Source of the DNA: Chitinophagaceae bacterium
Lineage (GTDB): Bacteria > Bacteroidota > Bacteroidia > Cytophagales > Cytophagaceae
Length of the DNA stretch: 64,000 bases
Assembly (NCBI GenBank): GCA_028288405.1
Contig: JAQBNS010000104.1
Coordinates: 1-64,000, forward strand
Direction of reading: 5' to 3'
Each line of letters begins with the position of its first letter. Position 1 is the first letter of the stretch. The position numbers and the translations under genes are program-made. Of this stretch, positions 1 through 9,900 are shown in pieces. The notes under the pieces are model-generated. The model was not told the DNA's origin. It searched no databases and saw only the letters and a program-made list of their open reading frames with translations.

Positions 1-51
1 AATAAGCCAATTAATGTCTTTAACGCATTAATCAAGAACATCCCCTCTTAA
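1..51 (+). CDS. 3' end of an upstream gene (partial)
   Basis: Frame 1 is open from the first base to a TAA at 49-51 and would encode the last 16 residues of a protein ending KNIPS. It is in the same orientation as the peptidyl-prolyl isomerase gene that follows. The fragment is too short to identify and the open frame could be chance. Confidence 0.35.
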   Translation, partial: NKPINVFNALIKNIPS

Positions 52-88
52 AGATTCTCACCAATGATCCTGCGAGATCCGCGAATGC

Positions 89-138
89 TCGTCGCTTTCA
101 AGAACGCAGGGTCCTCTTTGAGAGACCCTGCGGCGACA
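89..138. repeat. GCAGGGTC-type hairpin element
   Basis: A hairpin with arms GCAGGGTC and GACCCTGC lies inside outer arms GTCGC and GCGAC. About 44 bases, from TTCAAG to GCGACAA, align with the right half of the nested hairpin at 22996-23100, so this is a dispersed repeat and not only a terminator. It may also end transcription of the upstream gene. Confidence 0.6.
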
Positions 139-221
139 AAAATAAATACCGCCAAACCCGTCTATTGTTTGGTTTTTACTACATAAACTAATTAAATTGC
201 CTTTCTGTAAAATACGTTAAT

Positions 222-2336
222 ATGGGAGTTTTTAATAAAATCAATCAAAGATCCGGCCTTGTTGTCGGCTTTATTTCAATCGGCTTGTTATTATTCTTGT
301 TGTCGTCCGATTTTTTTGGTCCCAACTCGATCTTATTTAAAAATCAAAATGACCTTGGGAAAATCAACGGTACTTCAATTGATGGAGTAGAATATCAAAA
401 TACTGTTGCCAACCAGGAAGCAGAATACCAAATCCAAAGCGGTAAAGGTGTTACGGAATCAGAAAGACAATACATCCAGCAACAAGCATGGAATAAATTG
501 ATCTACAAATACGTCTACCTGGATGAGTTTAAAGACCTGGGTCTGGCCATAACGGAAGATGAAAAATTTGACATGGTGCAAGGTAACTTCATTCACTCTT
601 ACATCAAGAGCGCTTTCGGTGGCGATCAGCAAGGGTTTAACAAATCAGCTGTCACTAACTTTTTGCAAAACTTTGATCAGGTAGATCCTAACACGCAAAT
701 GAAATGGCGCTTGATCGAATTTCAATTGGATGAAGTACGATTGAAAGAGAAGTTTACTAATCTTTTGAAAAAGTCAGAATACGTGACCAAAGCAGAAGCG
801 AAGAAATTGTACCATGCACAATCGGACAAAGCAAATGTTGATTTTGTATTTGTTCCGTTTTCTTCCATCGTTGATTCTACGGTTGAAGTGTCTGACGGCG
901 ACTTGAAAGAGTACATCAGCAAACACGAAGAAGAATACAAAGTAGAAGCCGGCCGTTCATTGGTGTACGCAGTATTTGATGTAACCCCTACTTACAAAGA
1001 CAGCCTGGTGATCAAGAAAGAAATCGAAAAACTGATTGTTGATTTTAAACAAACAGATAACGATACGGCATTTATTGAAAACAATTCAAACGCGGTTTCG
1101 TTGCCTGCTTACCAGACGGCGGCTCAATTGCCTCCGGCATTGTCTGACCGATTGAATGCTTTGCAAAAAGATTCAGTGTATGGTCCTTATGCTGACGGAG
1201 CAAATTTCTCTTTATACAAAATCATCAAAGTAGAATCAGATACCAACTACTCTGTTCGTGCTTCACATATTTTGTTGCGTGCAGAAGCACAAACACCGGA
1301 AGCAAAAGCAGTAGCGAAGCAGAAGGCACAGGATGTATTGAATCAAATCAAAGGCGGTGCTAGTTTCGCTGACATGGCCAAACAATACGGTACAGATGGT
1401 ACTTCTACAAGAGGAGGAGATTTGGGTTGGTTTGGTAAAGGACAAATGGTAGGTGCTTTTGAGAAAGCATGTTTCGCTCCAACAACAGCAGGTTTGTTGC
1501 CTAATTTAGTGGAGACAGAATTTGGATACCACATCATCAAAATTACACAACCTAAAACCAACAAGAAGTTTTTAGTAGGTACGGTGGTTTCTACGATTGA
1601 ACCGTCAGAAGAAACTACTGACAGTATCTATACCAAAGCAGATAATTTTGCTGCCACAGTAAAAGATACAGCGGCGTTTAACGCGGAAGTATTGAAACTG
1701 TCTGTAAGAGGTAAAGTTCAGAAATACGATCAGAAAAATGTCGGACAAAATGATCCGGGTTTGTCGGCTTTGCAAAACGCAAGAGAGTTGATTCGTTGGG
1801 CTTACAACGATGCGGAGCTCGGCAAGGTATCTCAAGTGTTCACCATTGACAATAAATTTGTGGTGGCTATCCTTACAGGTGAAAGAGACAAAGGTGTTGC
1901 TTCTGTAGAGGATGTGAGAGAAGAAGTAAAACGTAAAGTATTGATTGAGAAGAAAGGTGCAACCATCAGTGAAAAACTGAAAGGCTTGTCTGGTTCTTTC
2001 GCTGACATTGCGAAGAATTATGGTGCGCAGGCACAAACCGGCACCGCTTCAGATATAACGCTTTCTTCTGGTATTGTAGGTTCAGTTGGTTACGATCCGT
2101 TGGCAACAGGCACAGCATTCGGTTTGAAACAAGGTACAGCCAGTCAACCCATCGTTGGTGAAAATGGAGTATCTTTAGTGAAGCCTGTTTTAATAACCGT
2201 AGCTCCGGATGCAGCGGACTATAAAACATACTCTACACAAGCATTAAGCTCCAGAACAAACAGAGTAGACTACCAAAGCGATGAAGCGATGAAGTTCTTC
2301 GCAGATATCAAGGACGAGCGTTATAAGAGGTATTAA
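222..2336 (+). CDS. PpiD/SurA-like periplasmic peptidyl-prolyl isomerase
   Basis: A 704-residue foldase anchored in the inner membrane, expected to help outer-membrane and secreted proteins fold in the periplasm. A short basic N-terminus is followed by one membrane segment (about residues 14-31), a SurA_N-like helical region (about 40-240), and a parvulin (PpiC-type) domain at about 343-442. The parvulin domain carries the typical RASHILL opening, GGDLGWFGKGQMV and GYHIIKIT motifs. A second, degenerate parvulin-like segment may follow at about 450-620. The architecture and length match Bacteroidetes PpiD-type proteins. A strong hairpin terminator follows, so the gene ends its transcription unit. 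Confidence 0.9.
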   Translation: MGVFNKINQRSGLVVGFISIGLLLFLLSSDFFGPNSILFKNQNDLGKINGTSIDGVEYQNTVANQEAEYQIQSGKGVTESERQYIQQQAWNKLIYKYVYLDEFKDLGLAITEDEKFDMVQGNFIHSYIKSAFGGDQQGFNKSAVTNFLQNFDQVDPNTQMKWRLIEFQLDEVRLKEKFTNLLKKSEYVTKAEAKKLYHAQSDKANVDFVFVPFSSIVDSTVEVSDGDLKEYISKHEEEYKVEAGRSLVYAVFDVTPTYKDSLVIKKEIEKLIVDFKQTDNDTAFIENNSNAVSLPAYQTAAQLPPALSDRLNALQKDSVYGPYADGANFSLYKIIKVESDTNYSVRASHILLRAEAQTPEAKAVAKQKAQDVLNQIKGGASFADMAKQYGTDGTSTRGGDLGWFGKGQMVGAFEKACFAPTTAGLLPNLVETEFGYHIIKITQPKTNKKFLVGTVVSTIEPSEETTDSIYTKADNFAATVKDTAAFNAEVLKLSVRGKVQKYDQKNVGQNDPGLSALQNARELIRWAYNDAELGKVSQVFTIDNKFVVAILTGERDKGVASVEDVREEVKRKVLIEKKGATISEKLKGLSGSFADIAKNYGAQAQTGTASDITLSSGIVGSVGYDPLATGTAFGLKQGTASQPIVGENGVSLVKPVLITVAPDAADYKTYSTQALSSRTNRVDYQSDEAMKFFADIKDERYKRY

Positions 2337-2352
2337 TAGATAGTTGACAGTT

Positions 2353-2391
2353 AAAAAAAGAGTCCGGCTATTTTAGTCGGACTCTTTTTTT
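2353..2391 (+). terminator. Intrinsic terminator after the isomerase gene
   Basis: The 18-base arms AAAAAAAGAGTCCGGCTA and TAGTCGGACTCTTTTTTT pair with one G-U wobble around a 3-base loop. The T-run follows the GC-rich stem, and the A-run makes it usable from the other strand as well. Confidence 0.85.
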
Positions 2392-2410
2392 ATAACTACT
2401 TTTTTATTTT

Positions 2411-2449
2411 AACTAACAACTAACAACTAACAACTAACAACTAACAACT
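2411..2449. repeat. AACTAAC heptamer array (about 5.5 copies)
   Basis: Perfect tandem copies of the 7-mer AACTAAC end one base before the stop codon of the minus-strand gene 2451-3569. Similar arrays occur near 10543, 16856, 30243 and 44778. Confidence 0.9.
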
Positions 2450-2450
2450 T

Positions 2451-3569
2451 TTACTTTAGTTGATCATAATCAATCTTATCCTTGATGTAGTGTTCTGTTT
2501 TATCGATCACATCCAAATGTTTTTTCACTCGTTTGGGAGGAGGGAAACGGTAGACCAGATTCAATCGGACGTTAGAAGTATTCAATGAAATGCGGGTAGA
2601 AATATCACCCGGATTGACACCTACATTGTTGCTGATATAAATGGCGCTGATGGCCCACTTCTCGGAGTTGTAGCCGGCAAAGGCACGTATAAAGACACTC
2701 GTACTGACGCCGAAGTTTTGCGCCCGTCCCTCATCGCTTACGATCGTATTGTTGCCTACTCCCAGACTACCCGCTACAGAACCGGTTACAAAGAAATGTT
2801 TTTTGTATACCAGTGTATAGGCACATCCCACATTAGGACCTGTTTTATAATATTGAAATTCACGAATGTTTTTTTTCGCCATCGTGCTATCAAACCTAAA
2901 AGGAATCATGCTGCTATCTGAACGTACATTTCCGATATAGGACTCGAAACCAATCAACACCGCACCGGCAGATTTTTTTTGCCACTCGTTTTGTAAGAAA
3001 GAGGCGCGGTAAGAAAACTTTCGGTTGTTTACCACATACTGCATGGATAAACCAATTTGATTCACCCGCATATCTTCTCTCAAATAATAAGAATTTTCTG
3101 AGGTCGCAGTTCCTTTAGGCGCCAGATAAAATCCTTTGTAAAATTGTCCAAAACCATCAATGATAATTTTCCGGCCATACAAGTGGCATTGCAGATCCAG
3201 GTATTTCGTTTTACCCAATTCCGTTTTCGGATTGAGAAAATTTAAAAAGCTGAAACCATATGCCAGATTTATAGTGATCCATTTGTAGGTTGCGCCAATG
3301 CCCAGATTAAGTGTTGAATTGGGTTTGTAATTAAGGTCCTCATGATGCGCCGCATTTTGTATGGAAAGCGAAGTAGCTTTTCTAGATAAATAAATACGAC
3401 CAGTAACCTGGGAATGGTAGGACATGTAATAAGACGTGTCTGCGACTTTGGCAAATTCTTTTATTTCCTGTCTGCGCTCTTTTCTTAATTGTCTGGCTGT
3501 AGTAGAGTCTTCTTGAGCAAAGCCAATAAAGGGAGATAGGAAAAGGAAGTAAACTAGAATTTTTTGCAA
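2451..3569 (-). CDS. DUF4421 family outer-membrane protein
   Basis: About 372 residues. The frame is open further upstream to 3857, but that start would run into the helicase gene on the other strand. The likely start is TTG at 3569 (or GTG at 3572), which opens a signal peptide, LQKILVYFLFLSPFIGFAQ, cleaved after FAQ. The mature protein has a charged segment (about 20-45), then alternating aromatic and polar strands such as GATYKWITINLAYGFSF and NVRLNLVYRF, typical of an outer-membrane beta barrel. This matches the Bacteroidetes DUF4421 family, whose function is unknown. It is divergent from the helicase gene and has a heptamer repeat array directly after its stop codon. Confidence 0.75.
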   Translation of the reverse strand: MQKILVYFLFLSPFIGFAQEDSTTARQLRKERRQEIKEFAKVADTSYYMSYHSQVTGRIYLSRKATSLSIQNAAHHEDLNYKPNSTLNLGIGATYKWITINLAYGFSFLNFLNPKTELGKTKYLDLQCHLYGRKIIIDGFGQFYKGFYLAPKGTATSENSYYLREDMRVNQIGLSMQYVVNNRKFSYRASFLQNEWQKKSAGAVLIGFESYIGNVRSDSSMIPFRFDSTMAKKNIREFQYYKTGPNVGCAYTLVYKKHFFVTGSVAGSLGVGNNTIVSDEGRAQNFGVSTSVFIRAFAGYNSEKWAISAIYISNNVGVNPGDISTRISLNTSNVRLNLVYRFPPPKRVKKHLDVIDKTEHYIKDKIDYDQLK

Positions 3570-3671
3570 CACAACCTGGCTTGATTTCGAAAACAAATGC
3601 TCACAACGAATATAATAACAAATAGGATACCCTAATTGTTTTGCCCGCAAATACAGTTCGGAGCAATTTAG

Positions 3672-3679
3672 TATATTTG
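3672..3679 (+). promoter_or_regulatory. -7 box of the helicase gene
   Basis: TATATTTG matches the Bacteroidetes -7 consensus TAnnTTTG and lies 44 bases before the ATG at 3723. No clear -33 TTG was seen at the right distance. Confidence 0.5.
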
Positions 3680-3722
3680 TTATTGAGTAATAAATTCCCC
3701 TTCTTATTACATCATACAGACA

Positions 3723-6700
3723 ATGCAGGCAAAACAACACAACGAACAAATCTTTACTTCTATTCTTGCCAAGCTCAATCCGGAGCAGCGACAAGCGGTA
3801 GAAACTACTTATGGTCCTGTGTTGGTACTCGCCGGTCCCGGTACAGGAAAGACGCAAGTGTTGTCGGCACGCATCGGACAGTTATTATCCAATCCGGATT
3901 TGCAGGTCAATCCTTCCAACATCTTATGTCTGACATTTACTGACGCAGGTACCATCGCCATGCGCAATCGCTTGCTGCGCTTCATGGGGCCGATGGCTTA
4001 TAAGGTGAGTATACATACCTTCCATTCTTTTTGCAACGAAGTCATTACTTACAACCGTCATTACTTCAGCAAAGGAGAATTGCAGCCGGTTTCAGAATTG
4101 GAGACGATGCAATTTTATCAAGAGTTGTATAGGAGCATTCCTTCTGGCAGCATCATTCGCGAACTGAAAGACGATGCAGAAAAATTTGCTATCAAGAGTT
4201 TGAAACAATTGTTCGATACCATGAAAAAGGAATACCTGACACATGAAGGAATCGAGCGTGCAGCGAAGGATTATATTCAGGGATTACCATTGGATGAAAA
4301 GTATACCTACAAGAAAAGTGGTAAAGGATATACCAAAGGAGATTTAAAAATTAAACTCATACAAGAAGAGGAATTGAAAATGACGAAGCTGGTAGAAGCC
4401 GCCAGTTATTATCAATCGTATCAAGACTTACTGTTGCACAAAGGGCGTTACGATTTCAATGACATGATCCTTTGGGTACTGAAAGCGTTTAAGTCTCACA
4501 AAGATTTACTCTACAATTACCAGGAGCGTTTTCAGTATATATTGGTGGATGAATACCAGGATACAAGCAATGCGCAAAATGAAATCTTAAATGAGTTGTC
4601 TTCTTACGATGAAGCACCAAATATTTTTGTAGTGGGAGACGACGATCAATCCATCTACCGTTTTCAGGGTGCGAGTATGAAGAACATCGTAAGCTATGTG
4701 GATCAATACAGCACAGACCTCACGCGCATTGTCATGAAGAGCAATTACCGCTCTACGCAAAAAATATTAGATGCTGCGAAGTCTTTGATCGAATGTAACA
4801 AAGAACGTTTGATCGATCGCTTACCTGGTTTGGATAAAAATCTGATTGCTTCTGCAGACGGTATCGCTTCTTTACCGGATCTTCCGCAAGTAAAGGAATA
4901 TAGAAATGTATTTCACGAAGAAGCTTCTGTCATCGCTGAATTGGAAGATTTATACCAACAAACAGGTGACTTATCCAAAATTGCTGTCATCTATCGTTCA
5001 CATGCTATTGTAGAACGTATGGTGAGTGCATTGGAACAAAAAAATATTCCACTTAATTTGAAAAAAGCGATCAACGTATTGGAAGTGCCTTTTATACGTC
5101 AATTGCTTTCTATGTTGAAGTATGTGTATGAAGAGGCGGAAAAGCCTTACTCAGCCGATCATGAATTGTTTAAAATTTTGCACTATCCTGTCTTCGGCAT
5201 TTCAGCATTGGACGCTGCGAAAATTACTACAGTGGCGAATTATGAAAAATCTATTCGCAGTGTGATCGCCAATGCAAAGGATCTTCATGACATCAGAGTA
5301 TCTGATGTATCTGCAGTTTCTCACTTGTCATCATTAGTAGAGAATTGGATCAAGCAATATTATATCAATACACCACAAGTATTGTTTGAGATGATTCTGA
5401 ATGAATCGGGTATGATGAATGCCCTGCTAAAGGGTCAGGATCACAATTGGAACATTCAGGTGTTGAGTTCTTTTTTTGATTTGCTCAAAGAAGATTCAGA
5501 CAAACAAAAAAATTACAGTGTAAAGGAATTTTTCTATACTCTGAATGCAATGGATCGTTACAGCTTGACTTTGCCTTTGTATAAGTCTACGGTGTCTAGC
5601 AAGGGTGTTCATTTCCTGACAGCGCATGCATCCAAAGGTTTGGAGTTTGATGCGGTATACCTCATCGGTTGCACACAACACAATTGGGAGAAAAGCAGAC
5701 AGCAAAACAGAGGATATGTTTTTCCTCCTACTTTACTTTCTACAGATAATGATCACGAAGACATTGAAGAAGAGCGACGATTGTTTTATGTAGGCATGAC
5801 ACGTGCTATCGAGAAATTACACATCAGTTATGCCGTGCAGGACAGTAAAGGTAAAGAGACACAAGCTTCTCAATTCATTGCAGAGGTAAGAGATGCGGTT
5901 GATTTCATAGAAGTCAAAGAAGGAGATGAAGACAAGGTAGCATTGTATCGACTGAACAGCAACCTGAAAAATAACAGTCAGGTGAAACTGGAAGTGATGG
6001 ACACCGACAAAATCAGGCAAGATCTTGAAGGCTACAAACTCAGTGTAACACACTTGAATAAGTACCTCAATTGTCCGGTTTCTTTTTACTTTGAAAACAT
6101 CTTGCGGGTACCTTCTTCGAGAAATTCTTATTCGGGATTTGGTAGTGCAGTGCATTTGGCCATGCAGTTTTATTTCGAAGAGCTGTTAGCCGATCCGGAG
6201 AAGAACAATCCTTCAAAAACGGTATTGCTCAATTTCTTTGAGAAAGGAATGAACAAGTACCATTCTCATTTTACCAAAGACCAGTTTGAGAACATGCTCG
6301 AACACGGTAAAAAAGTATTATCAGAAAACTACGATCAAAATATTGAAACGTGGAAGCAGCAAAGTCGTGACCTCATCATCGAGCAACGTTTTGACAACAT
6401 AGAGATCGAAGCCGTGCCGGTAACCGGTATGATTGATAAGATGGAACGTGGAGAAAACAATCTGGTACAAGTAATCGATTACAAAACAGGTAATCCCGCC
6501 AATGGATTGAAGAAAGTTCATGGGCCCAATGATAAAGATCCTAATGGCGGCGATTATTGGAGACAAATGGTTTTCTATAAATTATTGCTAAACAACCAGC
6601 ACAAACAAACATTTGTTTTCGAAAGCGGACGTTTTGATTTTTTAGAACCCGATAAAAAAAGCGGAGAATATATGTCGTATAAAGTTCCCGTAACGCCGCA

Positions 6701-6863
6701 AGATGAAGCTGTACTGAAAGGACAAATCAAAGAAGTATACCGCAACATCCTAGACCTGAAGTTTGACGTAGGCTGTGGAGATAAAGACTGCCAGTGGTGT
6801 AATTTTGTGAAAGAAAATTATAAGGACGGAGAACTTAGTCTATTAAATTCTGAAGAGCTATAA
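3723..6863 (+). CDS. UvrD/Rep-family helicase with C-terminal PD-(D/E)XK nuclease
   Basis: A 1046-residue superfamily 1A DNA helicase fused to a RecB-like nuclease, expected to act in recombination or double-strand break processing. Visible helicase motifs are Q-motif LNPEQRQAV, Walker A GPGTGKT (about residues 38-44), motif II VDEYQDT, motif III GDDDQSIYRFQGA, motif V HASKGLEFDAVYL and motif VI EEERRLFYVGMTRA. The nuclease region near 780-1030 has GMIDKME and VIDYKTG as the D...DxK core. Four cysteines frame it: one in LNCPVSFYF and three in GCGDKDCQWC, suggesting an iron-sulfur cluster like that of AddB-type nucleases (inference). The ATG at 3723 follows a TATATTTG promoter box. It is distinct from the shorter housekeeping UvrD. 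Confidence 0.9.
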   Translation: MQAKQHNEQIFTSILAKLNPEQRQAVETTYGPVLVLAGPGTGKTQVLSARIGQLLSNPDLQVNPSNILCLTFTDAGTIAMRNRLLRFMGPMAYKVSIHTFHSFCNEVITYNRHYFSKGELQPVSELETMQFYQELYRSIPSGSIIRELKDDAEKFAIKSLKQLFDTMKKEYLTHEGIERAAKDYIQGLPLDEKYTYKKSGKGYTKGDLKIKLIQEEELKMTKLVEAASYYQSYQDLLLHKGRYDFNDMILWVLKAFKSHKDLLYNYQERFQYILVDEYQDTSNAQNEILNELSSYDEAPNIFVVGDDDQSIYRFQGASMKNIVSYVDQYSTDLTRIVMKSNYRSTQKILDAAKSLIECNKERLIDRLPGLDKNLIASADGIASLPDLPQVKEYRNVFHEEASVIAELEDLYQQTGDLSKIAVIYRSHAIVERMVSALEQKNIPLNLKKAINVLEVPFIRQLLSMLKYVYEEAEKPYSADHELFKILHYPVFGISALDAAKITTVANYEKSIRSVIANAKDLHDIRVSDVSAVSHLSSLVENWIKQYYINTPQVLFEMILNESGMMNALLKGQDHNWNIQVLSSFFDLLKEDSDKQKNYSVKEFFYTLNAMDRYSLTLPLYKSTVSSKGVHFLTAHASKGLEFDAVYLIGCTQHNWEKSRQQNRGYVFPPTLLSTDNDHEDIEEERRLFYVGMTRAIEKLHISYAVQDSKGKETQASQFIAEVRDAVDFIEVKEGDEDKVALYRLNSNLKNNSQVKLEVMDTDKIRQDLEGYKLSVTHLNKYLNCPVSFYFENILRVPSSRNSYSGFGSAVHLAMQFYFEELLADPEKNNPSKTVLLNFFEKGMNKYHSHFTKDQFENMLEHGKKVLSENYDQNIETWKQQSRDLIIEQRFDNIEIEAVPVTGMIDKMERGENNLVQVIDYKTGNPANGLKKVHGPNDKDPNGGDYWRQMVFYKLLLNNQHKQTFVFESGRFDFLEPDKKSGEYMSYKVPVTPQDEAVLKGQIKEVYRNILDLKFDVGCGDKDCQWCNFVKENYKDGELSLLNSEEL

Positions 6864-6868
6864 CACAT

Positions 6869-6931
6869 AAGTAAAGAGCTAGGAGGTACGACATTGTGCA
6901 AACCTCGCTCCTCGCTCGTACCTCTTTACTT
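6869..6931. repeat. GGAGGTACGA hairpin between convergent genes
   Basis: AAGTAAAGAG and GGTACGA on the left pair with TCGTACC and TCTTTACTT on the right, with a small left-arm bulge. The element shares the CTAGGAGGTACGA core with those at 15472 and 32051. It probably ends transcription from both flanking convergent genes, and its right edge includes the last codons of the minus-strand gene. Confidence 0.7.
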
Positions 6932-9900
6932 CATTACGTGTACCCAACCCTTACACTTATTTCCTGCAGGATCAGTAATTAAAAAATAATAAATACCTCC
7001 GTTCAAGTCTGCGCCATCCCAGGACTGGTCATAAGGTTCACGAGTGTAGATGGCATTGCCCCAGCGGTTATATACTTCCAGTTTCCAATTGTTAGTCATG
7101 CCTTCAATCACATATTTATCGTTGTGGCCATCCGCATTTGGTGTAAATAGATTTGGTATTTTAATTAGGGGAATATGTACATGTACGGTATCTGTGATAC
7201 TACAGGAATTATTTGATACGGTTACTTTAACGATGTAATCTCCAAATTCACCGTAACTGTGATTGATCTGCTGATTCCCATTTACTATTGTTCCGTCACC
7301 AAAATCCCAAACATAGGTGAATCCATTTTTATCTGAATAATTTTTAACCTGGATAGCAGGTTGTCCGCTGCAACCTGTAATATTTTCCCAACGTGTATCG
7401 GCATAAGCTTGCACAATCATTACGAATACACTGTCGGTATTTTCACATTGCGTCACATTATCTTTTATATGCAGTTTGTAATATTGACTTTTATTCGGGA
7501 ATGCTCCGGGATTATATATAGTAGGATCTGTTAAATACTGATACGGAGACCATAAGTAAGTATAATCAGGATTGTTAGCAGCGTTTAACTGTGCAGTATC
7601 TCCTTTGCAGATGATAAAAGAATCTAAAGGGAACTGTGAGTTTGGCAGACTGTAAACATGAATGGTTTTTTCCGCTGTATCTCTTCCCACACAAGTTGTC
7701 TCATCTATCGCGATGAGTTGAACAGTATATGTTCCCGGATGAGTGTAAGTATGTGTAAAGGAAGTAGCCGAAGTGCTTGTAGCACCATCGCCCAGATCCC
7801 ATGTGAAACTGGCGCCGCCAAGGCTTTTATTGATAAAGGTAACAGGACCCATACCACAAATTTTCGAAGTGTCGACATCAAAATCTGCTTTCAAACTGCT
7901 CAGGTCAAACTTGAAAACGGCATTGTTACAGTTATTGCTGTTATTGGTTGTACTGTATGCTTTCGGAGTAACAGGAAAATGAGATGTTCCGCCACAACCT
8001 GCGCAAACAGATTGATAAACGATACCACGCTTATCAAAACGGCTTGTCCCTCCATCTACATGTTCATATTCTCCGTTTCCACCAAAGTAAGTAGAATATA
8101 ATAATTTGCTCACGTCTTTTTGTAATACCATGAGGTAGAAATCGTCACCATCCGTATTTTTCTGAAAAGAAGTGGGAGTAAGTGGCAGAGAATGTGTATT
8201 GCCTCCTTGTGAATTCACACCATATAAGGGTTTATTAATTTCACCACCCCAGCCTGAAAGAAAAATATTTTCGCAATCATTCACTAAGAAAGCAGTTGGA
8301 ACGAAATCAAATTTAGGTTGACCAGATCCTATCTGGGTAGAAAAAACAGTGGCATCCAGTGTAGGGCTTAGTTTATGAATGAATTGGTGAGAGTTTGGAT
8401 TTGAATAGGGTGCGTTGACAATAGGATAGGAACCTTGCGACTGACCAAGCACATATACAAAGCCGAGTTTATCAGTTTGAACCAAATAACCTTGGTCAAT
8501 CGAATTTGTACCAAGATAAGTAGCATTCATAAGATTCATTCCATCGGATGATAATCGAAATATGAATCCATCAATGCTACCTGAAATAGTAGGTTTTAGG
8601 CCTCCGCCAGCAGGAAGATTTTTACTGGTTGTTCCGCCGGTAATAAATATATCGTTTTTGGCGCCGAACTGTAAAGAGTAACAGGCATCAATTCCACTGC
8701 CTCCTAAATAAGTGTTCCAAATGACATCAGAAAGATCTGCTTTCAACTTCATGACTATACCATCACGTACTCCACCATTATAAGTAGTTCTGTTATAACC
8801 GGGTTTGCTTGACATGATATCAGTGGACTCTGTGCAGGAAGCGATGTATACATCACCTATACTATCTAGTAAAATCTCACTTCTAAATTCATCCCCATAA
8901 TTTCTGGATAGAATACAGGTATCAGAAGTCAATACACCATCATTGCCACTACCTCCTAAAAATGTAGATGACAATAAATTTTTTCCATCACTGCTAAGTC
9001 TTGAAATAAACAAGTCGCATCCATAAGGATGAATGATGCCTTCCGCTATTCCTAATGGATAAATAGTAGTACCTCCATTGAATGTTCTGTCGTATGCACC
9101 TGCTGTTGTTGGAAATTTATTTCCACCGTAAAATCCGTTAGAGCCTGTGGTACCAAGTATATAAAGTTCTCCCAGATCATTTACAATTGTACTGGTTGGA
9201 GTTTCTGCTATATCACCTCCTAAATAAGTAGCATAAATCAAATTACCTGTAGCGCTGAATTTCATAATAGCGACATCAGGATCACCTTCGTTGTATGTTC
9301 CATCCGGACGAGGAAAGGTTTCACCGTATGCACTTTGGAAATTCCTTTCATAGGCACCTAGAGTGGTTGGAAATCCAAAATCAAAAGCTATTCCTGCGGC
9401 ATATAAATTTCCGCTCTTATCGTAGGTTGCACTATTGCCCCAGTTATCAGCGGTAGATCCTGAATAAGTAGCAAATATTAATTGTGGATCGATGACTAAT
9501 TTTTCCTCTTTTGCGCGGGATAAATTTTTAATATTAAATCTTATCGTGTTATTGAGCAATTGGTAGCGGCATATCACCGGCTCTTTGGATTGGTTGTTTT
9601 TTTCTACGAAGGCAATGGGCATCTTTTCTGTAATATTACCTAAAGATGTTTTTACAAGAAGGTTCCCTTCATTGTCAATGGATAGTCCATCAGTGCCTTC
9701 ATAGTCTATTACAATTTGTTTAGGATTAGCATTTCCCTTGAGGAAAAGGTCATATTTTAATCCATTGTCTGTTGCATATAGAATTAGGTCAATAGATGGA
9801 TAAATATTTTCAACGACTAATTTTTTATAACAAGACAAATCGCTGGCCCATGTATCGGGATTTTCACCTTTGATGAAATTGACATGAAAAGAAGAAGCAT

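Noticed and set aside
3570-3857. N-terminal extension of the DUF4421 gene to an ATG at 3857
   Set aside because: It would overlap the divergent helicase gene and its promoter box, and the signal peptide begins at the TTG at 3569.
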